This document shows positions 1 to 9,008 of a stretch of DNA of 64,000 bases, piece by piece. The notes under the pieces are model-generated. The model worked only from the letters and a program-made list of their open reading frames with translations, had not been told where the DNA came from and made no database searches. Each line of letters starts with the position of its first letter. The first letter of the stretch is position 1. Origin of the DNA: CBDDFS01 sp965227255 (GTDB lineage: Bacteria > Bacteroidota > Bacteroidia > Flavobacteriales_E > Vicingaceae); the NCBI GenBank assembly GCA_965227255.1, contig CBDDFS010000002.1:1426001-1490000 (forward strand), given 5' to 3'. The position numbers were made by a program, and so were the translations under genes.

Positions 1-298
1 GTCCCATTGAAATGTGCAGCTGGCCGTAAGTCGACGAACCTGAACTACCATTATAGGCCATCCAATAAATATCCGTGATTCCCATTCCAGATGGAACGTT
101 ACTTCCGAAACATCCGGCAGGATAAAGTAACTGCCCTCGAACCCCGCCGGTAGACCATGCCAATGGAATGGAGTTACCGCTGTTTGGGAAGGGCGTACCG
201 TTAGTGTATTGCGGTGTGACCTGAGCAATACCGGGTAAAGACCAGATTATCAGGCCAATAGCAATGAAAATCGAGAAAAATTTAGTAGAGTTTTTCAT
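1..298 (-). CDS. Secreted protein, N-terminal fragment (runs off window)
   Basis: Only the first 99 codons are in the window; the 3' part lies before position 1. The ATG is at 298. The product opens with a Lys-containing N-region and a hydrophobic core that ends near ...GIAQ, a typical Bacteroidota signal peptide. After it comes a Gly/Ser/Tyr/Trp-rich segment containing the motif GMGITDIYWMAYNG, which looks like the start of an extracellular beta-rich domain. I do not recognise the family. A large type IX-secreted protein is plausible but cannot be shown without the C-terminus. Confidence 0.75.
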   Translation of the reverse strand, partial: MKNSTKFFSIFIAIGLIIWSLPGIAQVTPQYTNGTPFPNSGNSIPLAWSTGGVRGQLLYPAGCFGSNVPSGMGITDIYWMAYNGSSGSSTYGQLHISMG

Positions 299-371
299 AA
301 TCATTGGTTTTTGTGGCCAATGAAAGTATAAAAAATAGTGTAAAATTAAAAGGCTACTTAAATCTTAATTA

Positions 372-2795
372 TCAATAGTTTGGAAATTTTTCCGGGTCGA
401 ATTCGTTCATAATGGCATATGCACGGTCCATTATGTCGTCTTTCGACGGCTTTGAAAAATAATCGCCATCCGTGCCATAAGCCGTCCTGTGATCCTTGGA
501 TGTTAAGGTAACCGGGGCTGAATCGAGCTCGTAAAATCCTTTTTGACCTTCTAGTATTTGTTGAAGAATAAAAGCAGATGCCCCTCCCGGAACATCTTCG
601 TCTACGATCAATAATCGATTCGTTTTCGACAAGGAATGTCCAATTATTGAATTCACATCAAAAGGCATCAGAGATCTTAAATCAATCAGTTCCACTTCAA
701 TACCCATTTCACTCAATTCTTCAACAGCCTGTATCGCAATGTTCGTAGTGGATCCGTAGGTTACCAGTGTAATATCTTTTCCTTCATTCAAAACCACTGG
801 TATGCCAAGAGGTGTGGTAAATTCACCCAAATTCGAAGGCATTTTCTCTTTGGAACGATAGGCATTCAGAGGTTCAATGATCAATGCAGGATCATCTCCT
901 TTCAGAACTGTATTGTAAAATCCGGCCGCATCTGTTAGATTTCTCGGAACACAAACGTGAATTCCTTTTAATGCATTCAAAATAACACCCATAGGAGAGC
1001 CGCTATGCCAAATGCCTTCCAGTCTGTGTCCTCTGGTTCTTACCACAACAGGCGCTTTTTGTCCGCCCGCCGTCCTGTAATGCACTGTGGCCAAGTCATC
1101 GCTCATGATCTGAAGGGCATATAGCAGATAGTCGAGATATTGTATTTCAGCAATGGGTCTCAATCCCCTCATTGCCATTCCAATTCCCTGTCCAAGGATG
1201 GTTGCTTCCCGAATTCCGGTGTCAGAAACCCTCAACTCACCAAATTTTTCCTGCAATCCTTCCAGACCCTGATTTACATCACCAATTTTACCACTGTCTT
1301 CACCAAAGATCAGTACTTCCGGATTTAATGAAAGAATACTTTCAAAATTGTCTCTCAACACAACTCGTCCATCCACAGATTCAGAATTCTCTTCGTATTC
1401 TGGAGCAATTCCTGCCAAATTGGCCGGACTATTTTCAGATTGGCTATATAGATGAGAACTATATCTGTCCTCGTTGAGTGCATTCTGTATCTCTAACCAG
1501 CTTTTCAGAGCACCTCTTTCCGTGGAATCCTCACCAATACTCAATCTAAGAGCCTTTCTTACCCCGGCCATGATCTCCTTGCGGATAGGTTCCGGATTCG
1601 CATTTAGTTCATTTGCTATTCCTTCAATATCCTGATTTCTGGTGCTCGCCCCGGCTAAAGAATGAATCAAATTAATGGCCGTATTTTTCTCTTCCATCAT
1701 CGGCTCAAGAAATGCCTGCCATGCTGCTTTCTTCTCTTGTCTTGCCTGTTTTTGAGCTTCTTTTTTAAGTCCGTCTAGTTCTTCCTGACTTGCAATGCCC
1801 TTTTCTATGATCCATTTTCCGAATTGATTGATGCAATCAAATTCTGTTTCCCATTCTAATCTTTCTTTGCTCTTGTATCTTTCATGTGAACCAGAAGTAC
1901 TATGTCCCTGTGGCTGAGTTACTTCCTCTACATGTATCAATACGGGGATGTGTTCTTGACGAGCAATATTCACAGCTTTTTCATAAGTCTGGATCAATCC
2001 TACATAATCCCATCCCTTTACAGTAAATATCTCATAACCTGTTTTTTCTGCATTGCGCTGAAAACCGATCAGAATCTCCGAGATACTTTCTTTTGTTGTC
2101 TGATATTTTTTTGGAACAGAAATTCCATGTCCGTCGTCCCAAACAGACATTACCATAGGTACCTGCAATACACCAGCAGCATTGATGGTCTCCCAGAATG
2201 GTCCTTCAGATGTGCTGGCATCTCCAATGGTTCCAAAGGCTACTTCATTACCCCCTTGTGAGAAAGGAGTTGAGTCGGCAATTTCAGGCGAATTCCTGTA
2301 AATCTTGGATGCCTGTGCCAATCCGAGTAATCGTGGCATTTGTCCGGCCGTTGGAGAGATATCGGCAGATGAGTTTTTCATCTCTTTGACATTCTTCCAG
2401 CTGCCATCTTCATTTAAACTTCTTGTTGCATAATGTCCATTCATACTTCGTCCGGCTGAAGCAGGCTCGGCTTCAACATCTGTATGGGCATATAATTGAG
2501 CGAAAAATTGCTGCACAGTCAACTGTTCAATCGCCATCATGAAAGTCTGGTCACGATAATATCCCGAACGGAAGTCCCCGTTTTCAAAAAACTTGGCCAT
2601 TGCAATTTGAGGAAGTTCCTTTCCGTCACCGAAAATCCCAAACTTGGCCTTTCCCGTCAAAACTTCCTTTCTGCCTATCAAGGATGCCTCTCTCGACAAG
2701 CACGCCAAACGGAAATCATCAAGGATCACTTTTTTGGCATCGTCCTGTGTGAGTGCATTTTGACCGGTCTTGAGGGTATCTGTGTTTTCGCTCAT
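372..2795 (-). CDS. Fused 2-oxoacid dehydrogenase E1, alpha and beta subunits
   Basis: This is the thiamine-diphosphate E1 component of a branched-chain or pyruvate-type 2-oxoacid dehydrogenase, with alpha and beta halves in one chain (807 residues from this start). The alpha half carries the ThDP motif GDASTSEGPFWETINAAG. The beta half has EDSGKIGDV, GIREATILGQGIGMAMRG and a transketolase C-terminal domain (VTYGSTTNIAIQAVEEL, LIDLRSLMPFD). E1 decarboxylates the 2-oxoacid and acylates lipoyl-E2; no E2 or E3 gene lies nearby. The frame stays open to 2894, but the added 33 codons are translation of a 7-base repeat array, so I place the start at ATG 2795 (MSENTDTL). A TATCTTCG -7-like box lies at 2818-2825. 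Substrate preference cannot be read from sequence. Confidence 0.92.
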   Translation of the reverse strand: MSENTDTLKTGQNALTQDDAKKVILDDFRLACLSREASLIGRKEVLTGKAKFGIFGDGKELPQIAMAKFFENGDFRSGYYRDQTFMMAIEQLTVQQFFAQLYAHTDVEAEPASAGRSMNGHYATRSLNEDGSWKNVKEMKNSSADISPTAGQMPRLLGLAQASKIYRNSPEIADSTPFSQGGNEVAFGTIGDASTSEGPFWETINAAGVLQVPMVMSVWDDGHGISVPKKYQTTKESISEILIGFQRNAEKTGYEIFTVKGWDYVGLIQTYEKAVNIARQEHIPVLIHVEEVTQPQGHSTSGSHERYKSKERLEWETEFDCINQFGKWIIEKGIASQEELDGLKKEAQKQARQEKKAAWQAFLEPMMEEKNTAINLIHSLAGASTRNQDIEGIANELNANPEPIRKEIMAGVRKALRLSIGEDSTERGALKSWLEIQNALNEDRYSSHLYSQSENSPANLAGIAPEYEENSESVDGRVVLRDNFESILSLNPEVLIFGEDSGKIGDVNQGLEGLQEKFGELRVSDTGIREATILGQGIGMAMRGLRPIAEIQYLDYLLYALQIMSDDLATVHYRTAGGQKAPVVVRTRGHRLEGIWHSGSPMGVILNALKGIHVCVPRNLTDAAGFYNTVLKGDDPALIIEPLNAYRSKEKMPSNLGEFTTPLGIPVVLNEGKDITLVTYGSTTNIAIQAVEELSEMGIEVELIDLRSLMPFDVNSIIGHSLSKTNRLLIVDEDVPGGASAFILQQILEGQKGFYELDSAPVTLTSKDHRTAYGTDGDYFSKPSKDDIMDRAYAIMNEFDPEKFPNY

Positions 2796-2817
2796 TTCTA
2801 TTGTTTGGAAGGGGCTG

Positions 2818-2825
2818 CGAAGATA
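2818..2825 (-). promoter_or_regulatory. -7-like box before E1 gene
   Basis: Read on the minus strand this is TATCTTCG, one mismatch from the Bacteroidota -7 consensus TAnnTTTG. It ends 22 bases before the ATG at 2795. It supports the short start for the E1 gene, because the upstream in-frame ATG would lie outside this transcript. Confidence 0.4.
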
Positions 2826-2838
2826 AGAAATGTGGAGG

Positions 2839-2880
2839 GAATTTTGAATTCGGAATTCAGAATTTGGAATTTTGAATTCG
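2839..2880. repeat. Degenerate 7-bp tandem repeat, GAATTNN type
   Basis: Six consecutive 7-base units start with GAATT (for example GAATTCG, GAATTTT, GAATTCA). The first two and last two units are identical pairs, giving a 15-base direct repeat at 2838-2852 and 2866-2880. It lies between the E1 start and the octamer array at 2890. The same heptamer recurs inside mnmE at 6008-6043. Confidence 0.85.
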
Positions 2881-2889
2881 CCATGCATA

Positions 2890-2921
2890 TTCACTTATCC
2901 CCTTATCTACCTATTCACTAA
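2890..2921. repeat. Degenerate 8-bp tandem repeat, TTCACTTA type
   Basis: Four 8-base units of the form TTCACTTA / TCCCCTTA / TTCACTAA lie directly beyond the heptamer array. The remaining bases to 3066 (AT-rich, with the -7-like TAAATTGC near 3037) hold nothing else I can support. Confidence 0.6.
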
Positions 2922-3066
2922 TTAGCTGTAACAGTGTAAGATAGTGTTAGGGTTTAAGATATCAGTTTAGAAACTCTCAATCTATCTAAATGCACAAGAG
3001 CAAGCAACCTTTTTCCTCTTCTTTTGTCTATCCTTAAATAAATTGCCTTTTTTTACCCAAAATTCA

Positions 3067-3870
3067 ATGATGCAGAGATTCCTCCTCATTATTTTCATGT
3101 TGCTTATCTACCTTGGACTGTCAGCCCAGGGAAATTCCATAGTGATCGTTGCGGAATACAAAGCAACACGACAATGCTCTACTGATTCCACCTTGAATAT
3201 TATGACCTATTCAATTCGGGAGGATATACTCAGATTGGACATGAAAGGGTCCAATGCCAACAGCAGTATAATTTATCAGCCATCAACCGACAAACTTTGG
3301 GTTGTATATCATCATGAGCAGGTATATTATTCCATGACCGGTGATGAAATGAGACAACTTGAGGCCATGGTAATACAACAATCAGATGAATTCAAAAGAA
3401 GCCTGGATCTCCTTGATTCGTCAGCCAGAGCTGAAAAACTTTCTATTTGGCCTGGAGGAGATCCTTTCCTTTTTGCGGATCCGGAATACAAGTTGGTGAA
3501 TAAAAAAGACTCATTGATCAGTCAATTGCTGTGTGATCGTTATGAAGGAATCAATCAGAATGGAAATCTCAGTGTATTCTATTCGAATTCTTTAAAGACC
3601 ACTGGACTTAAAGAAAGTGAACTGAACATTTTGAAGCAATTCTCAGACTTTATGGGAAAAGGAGTGAAAGCCCTGAGCGGGAGCATGGATTTTTCCAACA
3701 TTTATAAAAAAGATGTCGGTGATTTCCCTATTCTGATCGAGAATTACAGTGGTAGTAGCTTGTGCAATCATCTTTGGTTGAAATTTATCTACCGAGACAA
3801 CCTTCCAAACTCATTCTTTGAAATACCCATTCAATTCGGAAAAATGGATAACCCACTGGGGAACAGGTAG
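3067..3870 (+). CDS. Exported protein of unknown function (DUF4412-like?)
   Basis: The product has about 267 residues. The ATG at 3067 is followed at once by a second Met and a strong signal peptide (hydrophobic run ending GLSAQG), so I prefer it to the longer frame starting at 3043. The mature part begins with a beta-strand-rich segment (IVIVAEYKATRQC) and then short strands alternating with polar loops. It resembles periplasmic DUF4412-type proteins in general layout, but I cannot confirm the family. The gene converges with the acyltransferase with no gap between the stop codons (3870/3871). No operon partner is visible. Confidence 0.8.
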   Translation: MMQRFLLIIFMLLIYLGLSAQGNSIVIVAEYKATRQCSTDSTLNIMTYSIREDILRLDMKGSNANSSIIYQPSTDKLWVVYHHEQVYYSMTGDEMRQLEAMVIQQSDEFKRSLDLLDSSARAEKLSIWPGGDPFLFADPEYKLVNKKDSLISQLLCDRYEGINQNGNLSVFYSNSLKTTGLKESELNILKQFSDFMGKGVKALSGSMDFSNIYKKDVGDFPILIENYSGSSLCNHLWLKFIYRDNLPNSFFEIPIQFGKMDNPLGNR

Positions 3871-5001
3871 TTATTTTCTTTTTAAAGAATTTTCCAGAGG
3901 CTGAGTATACATTCCAAGGATAATATTCTTCAATTCGCCTTGATCTCCTTTTAGTTCAGAAGTCGTTTCTTCAAGTCTGTTTACAAAGTATTCTTTCTCA
4001 CTTTCCGAATACTCAAAGCCGTTTTCATATCCCGATAAATGTGCAGCAATGTAGTTTGACGACCAGAGTTTATAATTCCCCTGAATTCGTTCATCAATCA
4101 GCTCACCAATGTCGTTCATCAAGGCTGATTTTTTCTGATCTGGATTCAGTTTTAATATGTCCTGGCTCAAGCATGAACCAAAATGAATATGCCCTTTTCC
4201 TTTGGGAAGAATGATACCGAGTTTCATGCTTTCCACATCTTCGCTTTCACTTTTAACATATTCGCCGTTATTCTGCTCGACAAATAATTCCTGAGCCTTT
4301 CTGCCATCACAGGGGTCAAATTCATAGCTCATAGATACTGGCACAATATTCAGACTGGCATAATGATCAAGAATATCACCTTCATTGCTCATGCCGAACA
4401 TGGTAATCAGTCCTCGATTTGTCTCATCGTTTCCATCTTTGGCTCTTCCTGCTCGCTGTGCGATCCAAACTGATTCTTTTCTATTTACGATGGTATCCTG
4501 AATGTAGGCCGACAATTTTTTGGATGCTCTCAGCATTTCCATATTGTCAAGGCCTCTTTTCACAATGAAACTTTTATTCAGCCTTACCAGATCTTCGATC
4601 CATTTTTCTTTAATCAGATTATCACCAATGGCTATCTCGGCCGTAGAAAAGTCATTAATATGGAGAAAGTAATTGAGGACGGCAGAGTCAAGGACGATGT
4701 CTCTGTGATTCGAAATAAATAAATAAGATTGATTTGGGTCCAAGTCTTCCAGTCCTGAAACACTGAGCTCATCAAAAGTTGTAAGAATGTTCTTGCGAAA
4801 TACCGGTAAAATCAAATTGTTCTGGAAGTCCCATCGATTCTGAATTCCCGATACCTGTTTTTCAATATTTTCAGTAGGAATGTCGGGTAGAAGAGAAGTT
4901 ACAAGTGCTTTTACTTCTGATTGTCCAAACAACCTTTGGCAAACTTCATAGGCTTCTTCATCCCTGTAGGATCTTATATCATCAAAATTTTCCTTCTCCA
5001 C
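3871..5001 (-). CDS. 1-acylglycerol-3-phosphate acyltransferase-like protein
   Basis: This is a glycerolipid-type acyltransferase, likely transferring acyl chains to a lysophospholipid or related acceptor at the membrane. The key motif is SNHRDIVLDSA near residue 110. It matches the NHxxxxD acyltransferase motif but has five residues between His and Asp. A conserved region IAIGDNLI follows, then FIVKRGLD, and later VSMSYEFDPCDG. The frame is open to a TTG at 5046. I prefer GTG 5001 (376 residues, starting MEKENFDDIRSYRDEE) because a perfect TATCTTTG -7 box lies inside the longer frame at 5014-5007 and the FDDIR motif is then near the N-terminus, as I remember for relatives. The gene is divergent from mnmE. 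Confidence 0.85.
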   Translation of the reverse strand: MEKENFDDIRSYRDEEAYEVCQRLFGQSEVKALVTSLLPDIPTENIEKQVSGIQNRWDFQNNLILPVFRKNILTTFDELSVSGLEDLDPNQSYLFISNHRDIVLDSAVLNYFLHINDFSTAEIAIGDNLIKEKWIEDLVRLNKSFIVKRGLDNMEMLRASKKLSAYIQDTIVNRKESVWIAQRAGRAKDGNDETNRGLITMFGMSNEGDILDHYASLNIVPVSMSYEFDPCDGRKAQELFVEQNNGEYVKSESEDVESMKLGIILPKGKGHIHFGSCLSQDILKLNPDQKKSALMNDIGELIDERIQGNYKLWSSNYIAAHLSGYENGFEYSESEKEYFVNRLEETTSELKGDQGELKNIILGMYTQPLENSLKRK

Positions 5002-5006
5002 GGCGA

Positions 5007-5014
5007 CAAAGATA
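5007..5014 (-). promoter_or_regulatory. -7 box of acyltransferase gene
   Basis: The minus strand reads TATCTTTG, a perfect TAnnTTTG box, with only five bases between its last G and the GTG at 5001. Transcription would begin at or very near the start codon. The box also argues against the TTG start at 5046. Confidence 0.6.
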
Positions 5015-5051
5015 GAATAAGCTGGAAAGGTCACAGAGGAATTCAAATTAA

Positions 5052-5059
5052 TATTTTTG
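5052..5059 (+). promoter_or_regulatory. -7 box of mnmE
   Basis: TATTTTTG matches TAnnTTTG perfectly and ends four bases before the mnmE ATG at 5064. This implies a leaderless or nearly leaderless message. No clear -33 TTG at the usual distance could be singled out. Confidence 0.6.
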
Positions 5060-5063
5060 CACC

Positions 5064-6443
5064 ATGCAAGGATATGAAACAGAGGATACTATTTGTGCGT
5101 TGAGCACAGCTTCAGGAGTTGGGGCTATTGCCGTAATCAGGTTGAGTGGTGAGGATTCTATTCCGATTGTCGACAAGTTATTTGCAGGCAAAAACCTTCT
5201 TGCGCAAGAAGCGAACACCTTGCATTTTGGCAAAATAAAGGATGGAGAAGTTGAATTGGATGAAGTGGTTGTCGGCTTATTTAAGGCACCAAATTCCTAC
5301 ACTGGAGAAGATATTGTTGAGATCTCCTGTCATGGTTCACCCTTTATTCAGTCTGAAATCCTCAAGTTACTCGTGAAAAATGGAGCCAGAGCCGCCAAAG
5401 AAGGAGAGTTTACGCTCCGGGCATTTATGAATCGAAAACTTGACCTGTCCCAAGCCGAAGCCGTTGCCGACCTTATCTCTTCCGATTCAAAGGCGTCGAG
5501 AGATCTGGCAATGAGTCAATTGCGAGGAGGATACTCTAAGAAGCTATCAGAATTGAGGGATGAACTGATCAATTTTGCCTCAATGCTCGAGCTTGAATTG
5601 GATTTTGCAGAAGAAGATGTTGACTTTGCCAACCGGGATGATTTGAAAGAATTGATCAATCGAATTCGTGAGACTCTTGACAAACTTACCAGGTCCTTTG
5701 AGCAAGGAAATGTGCTGAAGAATGGCGTGCCTGTTGCCATTATCGGAAAACCCAACGTTGGTAAATCTACATTGTTAAATGCCATTCTTCAGGAAGATCG
5801 AGCCATTGTCTCGGACATTCCGGGAACAACGCGCGATGTGATTGAAGATGAGGTTTCGATCGGTGGTGTGATGTTTCGCTTTATAGATACGGCAGGGCTG
5901 CGAGAGACAGATGATAAGGTTGAAAGCATTGGGATCGAACGAGCGAGGAAAATGGCAGTACAAGCGCGAATTATTATTCACCTTACGGATGCGACTGACA
6001 TGGAATTGAATTCGGAGTTCGGAGTTCGGAATTCGGAATTCGGAAATGGTTTTCATTTGAATGTGGTGAATAAGATCGACAAAGTGCCGGAAGATAAATT
6101 GACTGACTTAGGCAAGAAATTGAATAAAGAGAATTCATGTTTTATTTCTGCTAAGGAAGGAAGTGGCATAGAAGAGCTATTGGATAAGCTATTGGAATTT
6201 GTGAATTCTGGTCAAAGTGAAGAGGGAGGAGTTGTCATATCCAACATTCGTCATTTGGAAGCATTGCAAAAATCAGATGAAGCCCTGGAGCGTGCCTTCA
6301 ATGGTCTTGAGAATAATATTTCTTCAGAACTGGTTGCTATGGATGTAAGGCAGTCACTGCATTACCTTGGAGAGATCACCGGTGAAGTCACTACAGATGA
6401 TCTGCTTGGAAACATCTTTTCTAAGTTTTGCATTGGGAAATGA
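5064..6443 (+). CDS. mnmE: tRNA modification GTPase MnmE
   Basis: MnmE works with MnmG to place the carboxymethylaminomethyl (or related) group on wobble uridine-34 of certain tRNAs. The order is an N-terminal tetrahydrofolate-binding domain (ETEDTICALSTASGVGAIAVIR), a helical domain, an inserted G domain and the C-terminal FCIGK with its essential Cys. G motifs are visible: GKPNVGKS near residue 230, IPGTTRD, DTAGLRETDD and NKID near 335. The 459-residue length is normal. The oddity is a five-unit 7-base repeat at 6008-6043 that encodes NSEFGVRNSEFG in the loop between the G3 and G4 strands; the frame is kept. mnmG is not in the window. Confidence 0.97.
   Translation: MQGYETEDTICALSTASGVGAIAVIRLSGEDSIPIVDKLFAGKNLLAQEANTLHFGKIKDGEVELDEVVVGLFKAPNSYTGEDIVEISCHGSPFIQSEILKLLVKNGARAAKEGEFTLRAFMNRKLDLSQAEAVADLISSDSKASRDLAMSQLRGGYSKKLSELRDELINFASMLELELDFAEEDVDFANRDDLKELINRIRETLDKLTRSFEQGNVLKNGVPVAIIGKPNVGKSTLLNAILQEDRAIVSDIPGTTRDVIEDEVSIGGVMFRFIDTAGLRETDDKVESIGIERARKMAVQARIIIHLTDATDMELNSEFGVRNSEFGNGFHLNVVNKIDKVPEDKLTDLGKKLNKENSCFISAKEGSGIEELLDKLLEFVNSGQSEEGGVVISNIRHLEALQKSDEALERAFNGLENNISSELVAMDVRQSLHYLGEITGEVTTDDLLGNIFSKFCIGK
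6008..6043 (+). repeat. 7-bp tandem repeat inside mnmE coding sequence
   Basis: Five 7-base units (GAATTCG or GAGTTCG) plus one base occupy 36 bases. Because 3 x 7 is 21 bases, the array encodes a seven-residue repeat, NSEFGVR then NSEFG. It is the same unit as the intergenic array at 2839-2880. Confidence 0.9.
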
Positions 6444-6461
6444 CGTCTGTGAAATCAATTC

Positions 6462-7121
6462 TCAATCAACTAGATTGTAATTGATCAATTTACCAATTGA
6501 TTTGGTGCCTGAAGACAGATAGGAAAAACTCCTCAGCACAGGACCTATCTCTGCGTATAGCAACGTGTCGGCTCTAAGAACCGGATCGTTGTGAAGGTAA
6601 GATTCATGAAAGTCTATCTGCACAAGGCAATCGAAGTCACCAAACGCGGTTGAATGCTTTTCAATGGTCGGATACTCTTGCCAGAAATAATACAGGGTGT
6701 CATTTTCATTCTGACCAAAACCGTAGTGATCATTATATATTTTGTCATCAGACTCAAACGGAAGAATCAGACCGCCATTATCTCTTAATATGCTTCCTTC
6801 AACATCGCGAATGAGTATTTCAGCATTTTGAAAGGGGTAATTATTGGAAAGAATATAAAATCTAATATTATCAAGCAAGGTATCTCTTTCTATCATCATG
6901 GTGTCAATTGCCTGAACAGTGCTCATGCTTCCATCCGGGAGTCGGCGGCGCCATTCGAATACCCAGTAATTTCCAACTGCCAGAGGAAAATATGGATTAT
7001 TTATTTCTTGTTTTGATGTATCAGGAGGATTGGTCTTCATCAGAGCCTCCTCTTTTTTTTCTTTGGAACAGGACACGATAATTGAAAAAATCAAAGGAAG
7101 AAGGAGTCTGATTCTGGTCAT
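6462..7121 (-). CDS. Lipoprotein of unknown function
   Basis: The product has 219 residues from ATG 7121. The frame extends to 7154, but the shorter start gives a textbook lipoprotein signal (MTRIRLLLPLIFSIIVSC) with the lipobox Cys at residue 18. A Lys/Glu-rich linker follows, then a globular part beginning YFPLAVGNYWVFEWRR, a phrase often seen at the start of Bacteroidota exported beta-rich domains. I do not recognise a family. It is probably anchored to a membrane facing the periplasm. It converges with mnmE (18-base gap) and is divergent from the SpoIIE phosphatase gene. Confidence 0.8.
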   Translation of the reverse strand: MTRIRLLLPLIFSIIVSCSKEKKEEALMKTNPPDTSKQEINNPYFPLAVGNYWVFEWRRRLPDGSMSTVQAIDTMMIERDTLLDNIRFYILSNNYPFQNAEILIRDVEGSILRDNGGLILPFESDDKIYNDHYGFGQNENDTLYYFWQEYPTIEKHSTAFGDFDCLVQIDFHESYLHNDPVLRADTLLYAEIGPVLRSFSYLSSGTKSIGKLINYNLVD

Positions 7122-7229
7122 TTGAATTTGTTTCCAATCTAAACTCTCCTTCATTCAAAATATTATTCGATCTCTTTTTTATATTTATCTGTCCAAAGGA
7201 TTTTACAAAATCCGAGCAGAACCAATTTC

Positions 7230-9008
7230 ATGAGAGCCGAACTCAAGTTTTTAGTGACCATTGCTTTGTTTGCACTATGTCTTAGTACATATGCATCAGA
7301 CTTGCTTGTCAGGGGTCAGGTGAAAGGACTTAATTCGCCGGCCAGGAAAGCTGTACCCATTGTACTAAGCGATGTTTCTGTAAGCGCTGTTGCGGAAGGG
7401 GCGGATCGAGTTAATAAAACAAATCTTGCCGGTGTTTTTACTCTTGAGCTGAAACGAGACAAGAGATATCTTATTACCATCAGTAGAAAAGGCTACCACA
7501 GTAAATCAATTTGGATCAACACTCACAAAATGCCCAAGCTTCCCAACAATAAACATGTTGAACTCACGGATCTAGATTTCCTGTTGATGAAAAAGAGGTC
7601 ATTCCCTGATGATATCAGCAGCAAAGAGGATATGGGACAACTTTTTTACGATTCAAAGAAGAATGAATTTCAGCTTAGCGTAAATGGAGACTATCGTCAG
7701 GGAAAGGAAGCTAGAGATCACAGTCTGAGATTGTTGCGAAAGACCATAACTTATACCGGAGAGGACATTGACAAAGTAGAAAAGAAAACGCCCAAAGAAT
7801 TAAAAGTTAAAAAGGAAAATGATCCAAAATCCTTTGTCGAGCAAGTAGAGGCTAGGATGCCGGCCATTGAAAGTGAAATGCTGGAAACCATCACAACCAT
7901 GCGAGAGTCTGATGATTTCTCAGAAACATCACTCGAAAAACAAAGAACCAGAATTGATTCCGCCAGAGCCGAGCTTGAATATTTAAGGGAACATGCTACA
8001 ACAAAAGAAGATTCGCTCAACTTGCAAAAACTGGAAGCTCAGCTTCGACTGCTTGAGATGGATCTGGACTATGCCGAGGAGATCATTGGTCATCAGAACG
8101 AAAAGATCTCTATGCAAAGCACCATCATCACTTTCATTGTTATTTCGGCATTGCTTTTATTGGCCGTACTCGGAGTTGTTTATTGGTTCTATCGCGACAA
8201 GGCCAGGACGAATAGAGAATTAGCCGAAAAGAACCAACTTATCATGGATGGCATCAATTATGCCAATACAATTCAAAAGTCCTTCCTCAAAAAGAAAGAG
8301 GATATTGAAAAGATCATTCCCGGATTCTCTATGTTATTCAGACCAAGAGATGTAGTGAGTGGGGATTTTTATTGGATGTCGGAAGTTGGTGGTAAAAAAG
8401 TGATCGCGGCCATTGATTGCACCGGGCATGGTGTTCCGGGAGCATTTATCAGCATGATCGGAAATACATTGCTGAATGAGATCGTAAACAATAAAAAAAT
8501 CCTGGATCCGGGTAAAATACTTGAGGATTTGCATGACGGGGTGAAGGTTGTTCTCCAGCAAGATGGAGAAGGGCGGCACAGTCAGGATGGAATGGACATG
8601 TCACTTATCGTTGTGGATGAAGCACAAAAGAACATCAAGTTTGCCGGGGCGAAGAATCATCTTTATCGTGTTAAAGGTGATGAAGTGGATGTAGTGAAAG
8701 CAAATATTGAGTCGGTTGGAGGACGCGCATTACGAGCCAAAGATGGTTTTAAGAAAACATTTACGACGAAGGAAGTTGTGTATGATTCTGACAGTGCTTA
8801 CTTCATGTGCTCCGATGGGTATATGGATCAGTTTGGTGGGGGAGAGGACAAGAAGTTTAATCTTACCAACTTCATGGAATTGATCAAAAAATGCGCAAAG
8901 TTGCCAGCTGAAAAGCAGAACGAATTAATGAAGGAAACTTTCGAGAGCTGGATGGGCAGTGAAGAACAATTGGATGATGTTCTAGTGCTTGGTGTTAAAT
9001 TCAGCTGA
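7230..9008 (+). CDS. Membrane SpoIIE-type (PP2C) serine phosphatase, SiaA/RsbU-like
   Basis: The 592-residue protein has a signal peptide (1-22), a periplasmic carboxypeptidase-regulatory-like beta domain (about 25-110, FRLNLAGVFTLEL-like core seen as NLAGVFTLEL), a long charged coiled coil (about 150-290), one membrane helix (298-321) and a cytoplasmic SpoIIE phosphatase domain. Metal-binding motifs are GDFYW near 378, DCTGHGVPGA near 396, CSDGYMDQFGG near 527 and DDVLVLG near 583. It should sense an envelope signal and dephosphorylate a cytoplasmic phosphoprotein. The gene converges with the SiaC-like gene and overlaps its end by eight bases, so the SiaC-like protein is the obvious candidate substrate. 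There is no HAMP domain; the coiled coil may replace it. Confidence 0.93.
   Translation: MRAELKFLVTIALFALCLSTYASDLLVRGQVKGLNSPARKAVPIVLSDVSVSAVAEGADRVNKTNLAGVFTLELKRDKRYLITISRKGYHSKSIWINTHKMPKLPNNKHVELTDLDFLLMKKRSFPDDISSKEDMGQLFYDSKKNEFQLSVNGDYRQGKEARDHSLRLLRKTITYTGEDIDKVEKKTPKELKVKKENDPKSFVEQVEARMPAIESEMLETITTMRESDDFSETSLEKQRTRIDSARAELEYLREHATTKEDSLNLQKLEAQLRLLEMDLDYAEEIIGHQNEKISMQSTIITFIVISALLLLAVLGVVYWFYRDKARTNRELAEKNQLIMDGINYANTIQKSFLKKKEDIEKIIPGFSMLFRPRDVVSGDFYWMSEVGGKKVIAAIDCTGHGVPGAFISMIGNTLLNEIVNNKKILDPGKILEDLHDGVKVVLQQDGEGRHSQDGMDMSLIVVDEAQKNIKFAGAKNHLYRVKGDEVDVVKANIESVGGRALRAKDGFKKTFTTKEVVYDSDSAYFMCSDGYMDQFGGGEDKKFNLTNFMELIKKCAKLPAEKQNELMKETFESWMGSEEQLDDVLVLGVKFS

Noticed and set aside
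4699..4731. HX5D spacing in the acyltransferase motif as a defect
   Set aside because: As far as I remember, the NHRDIVLD form occurs throughout this Bacteroidota subgroup, so it is probably the family norm and not a lost active site.
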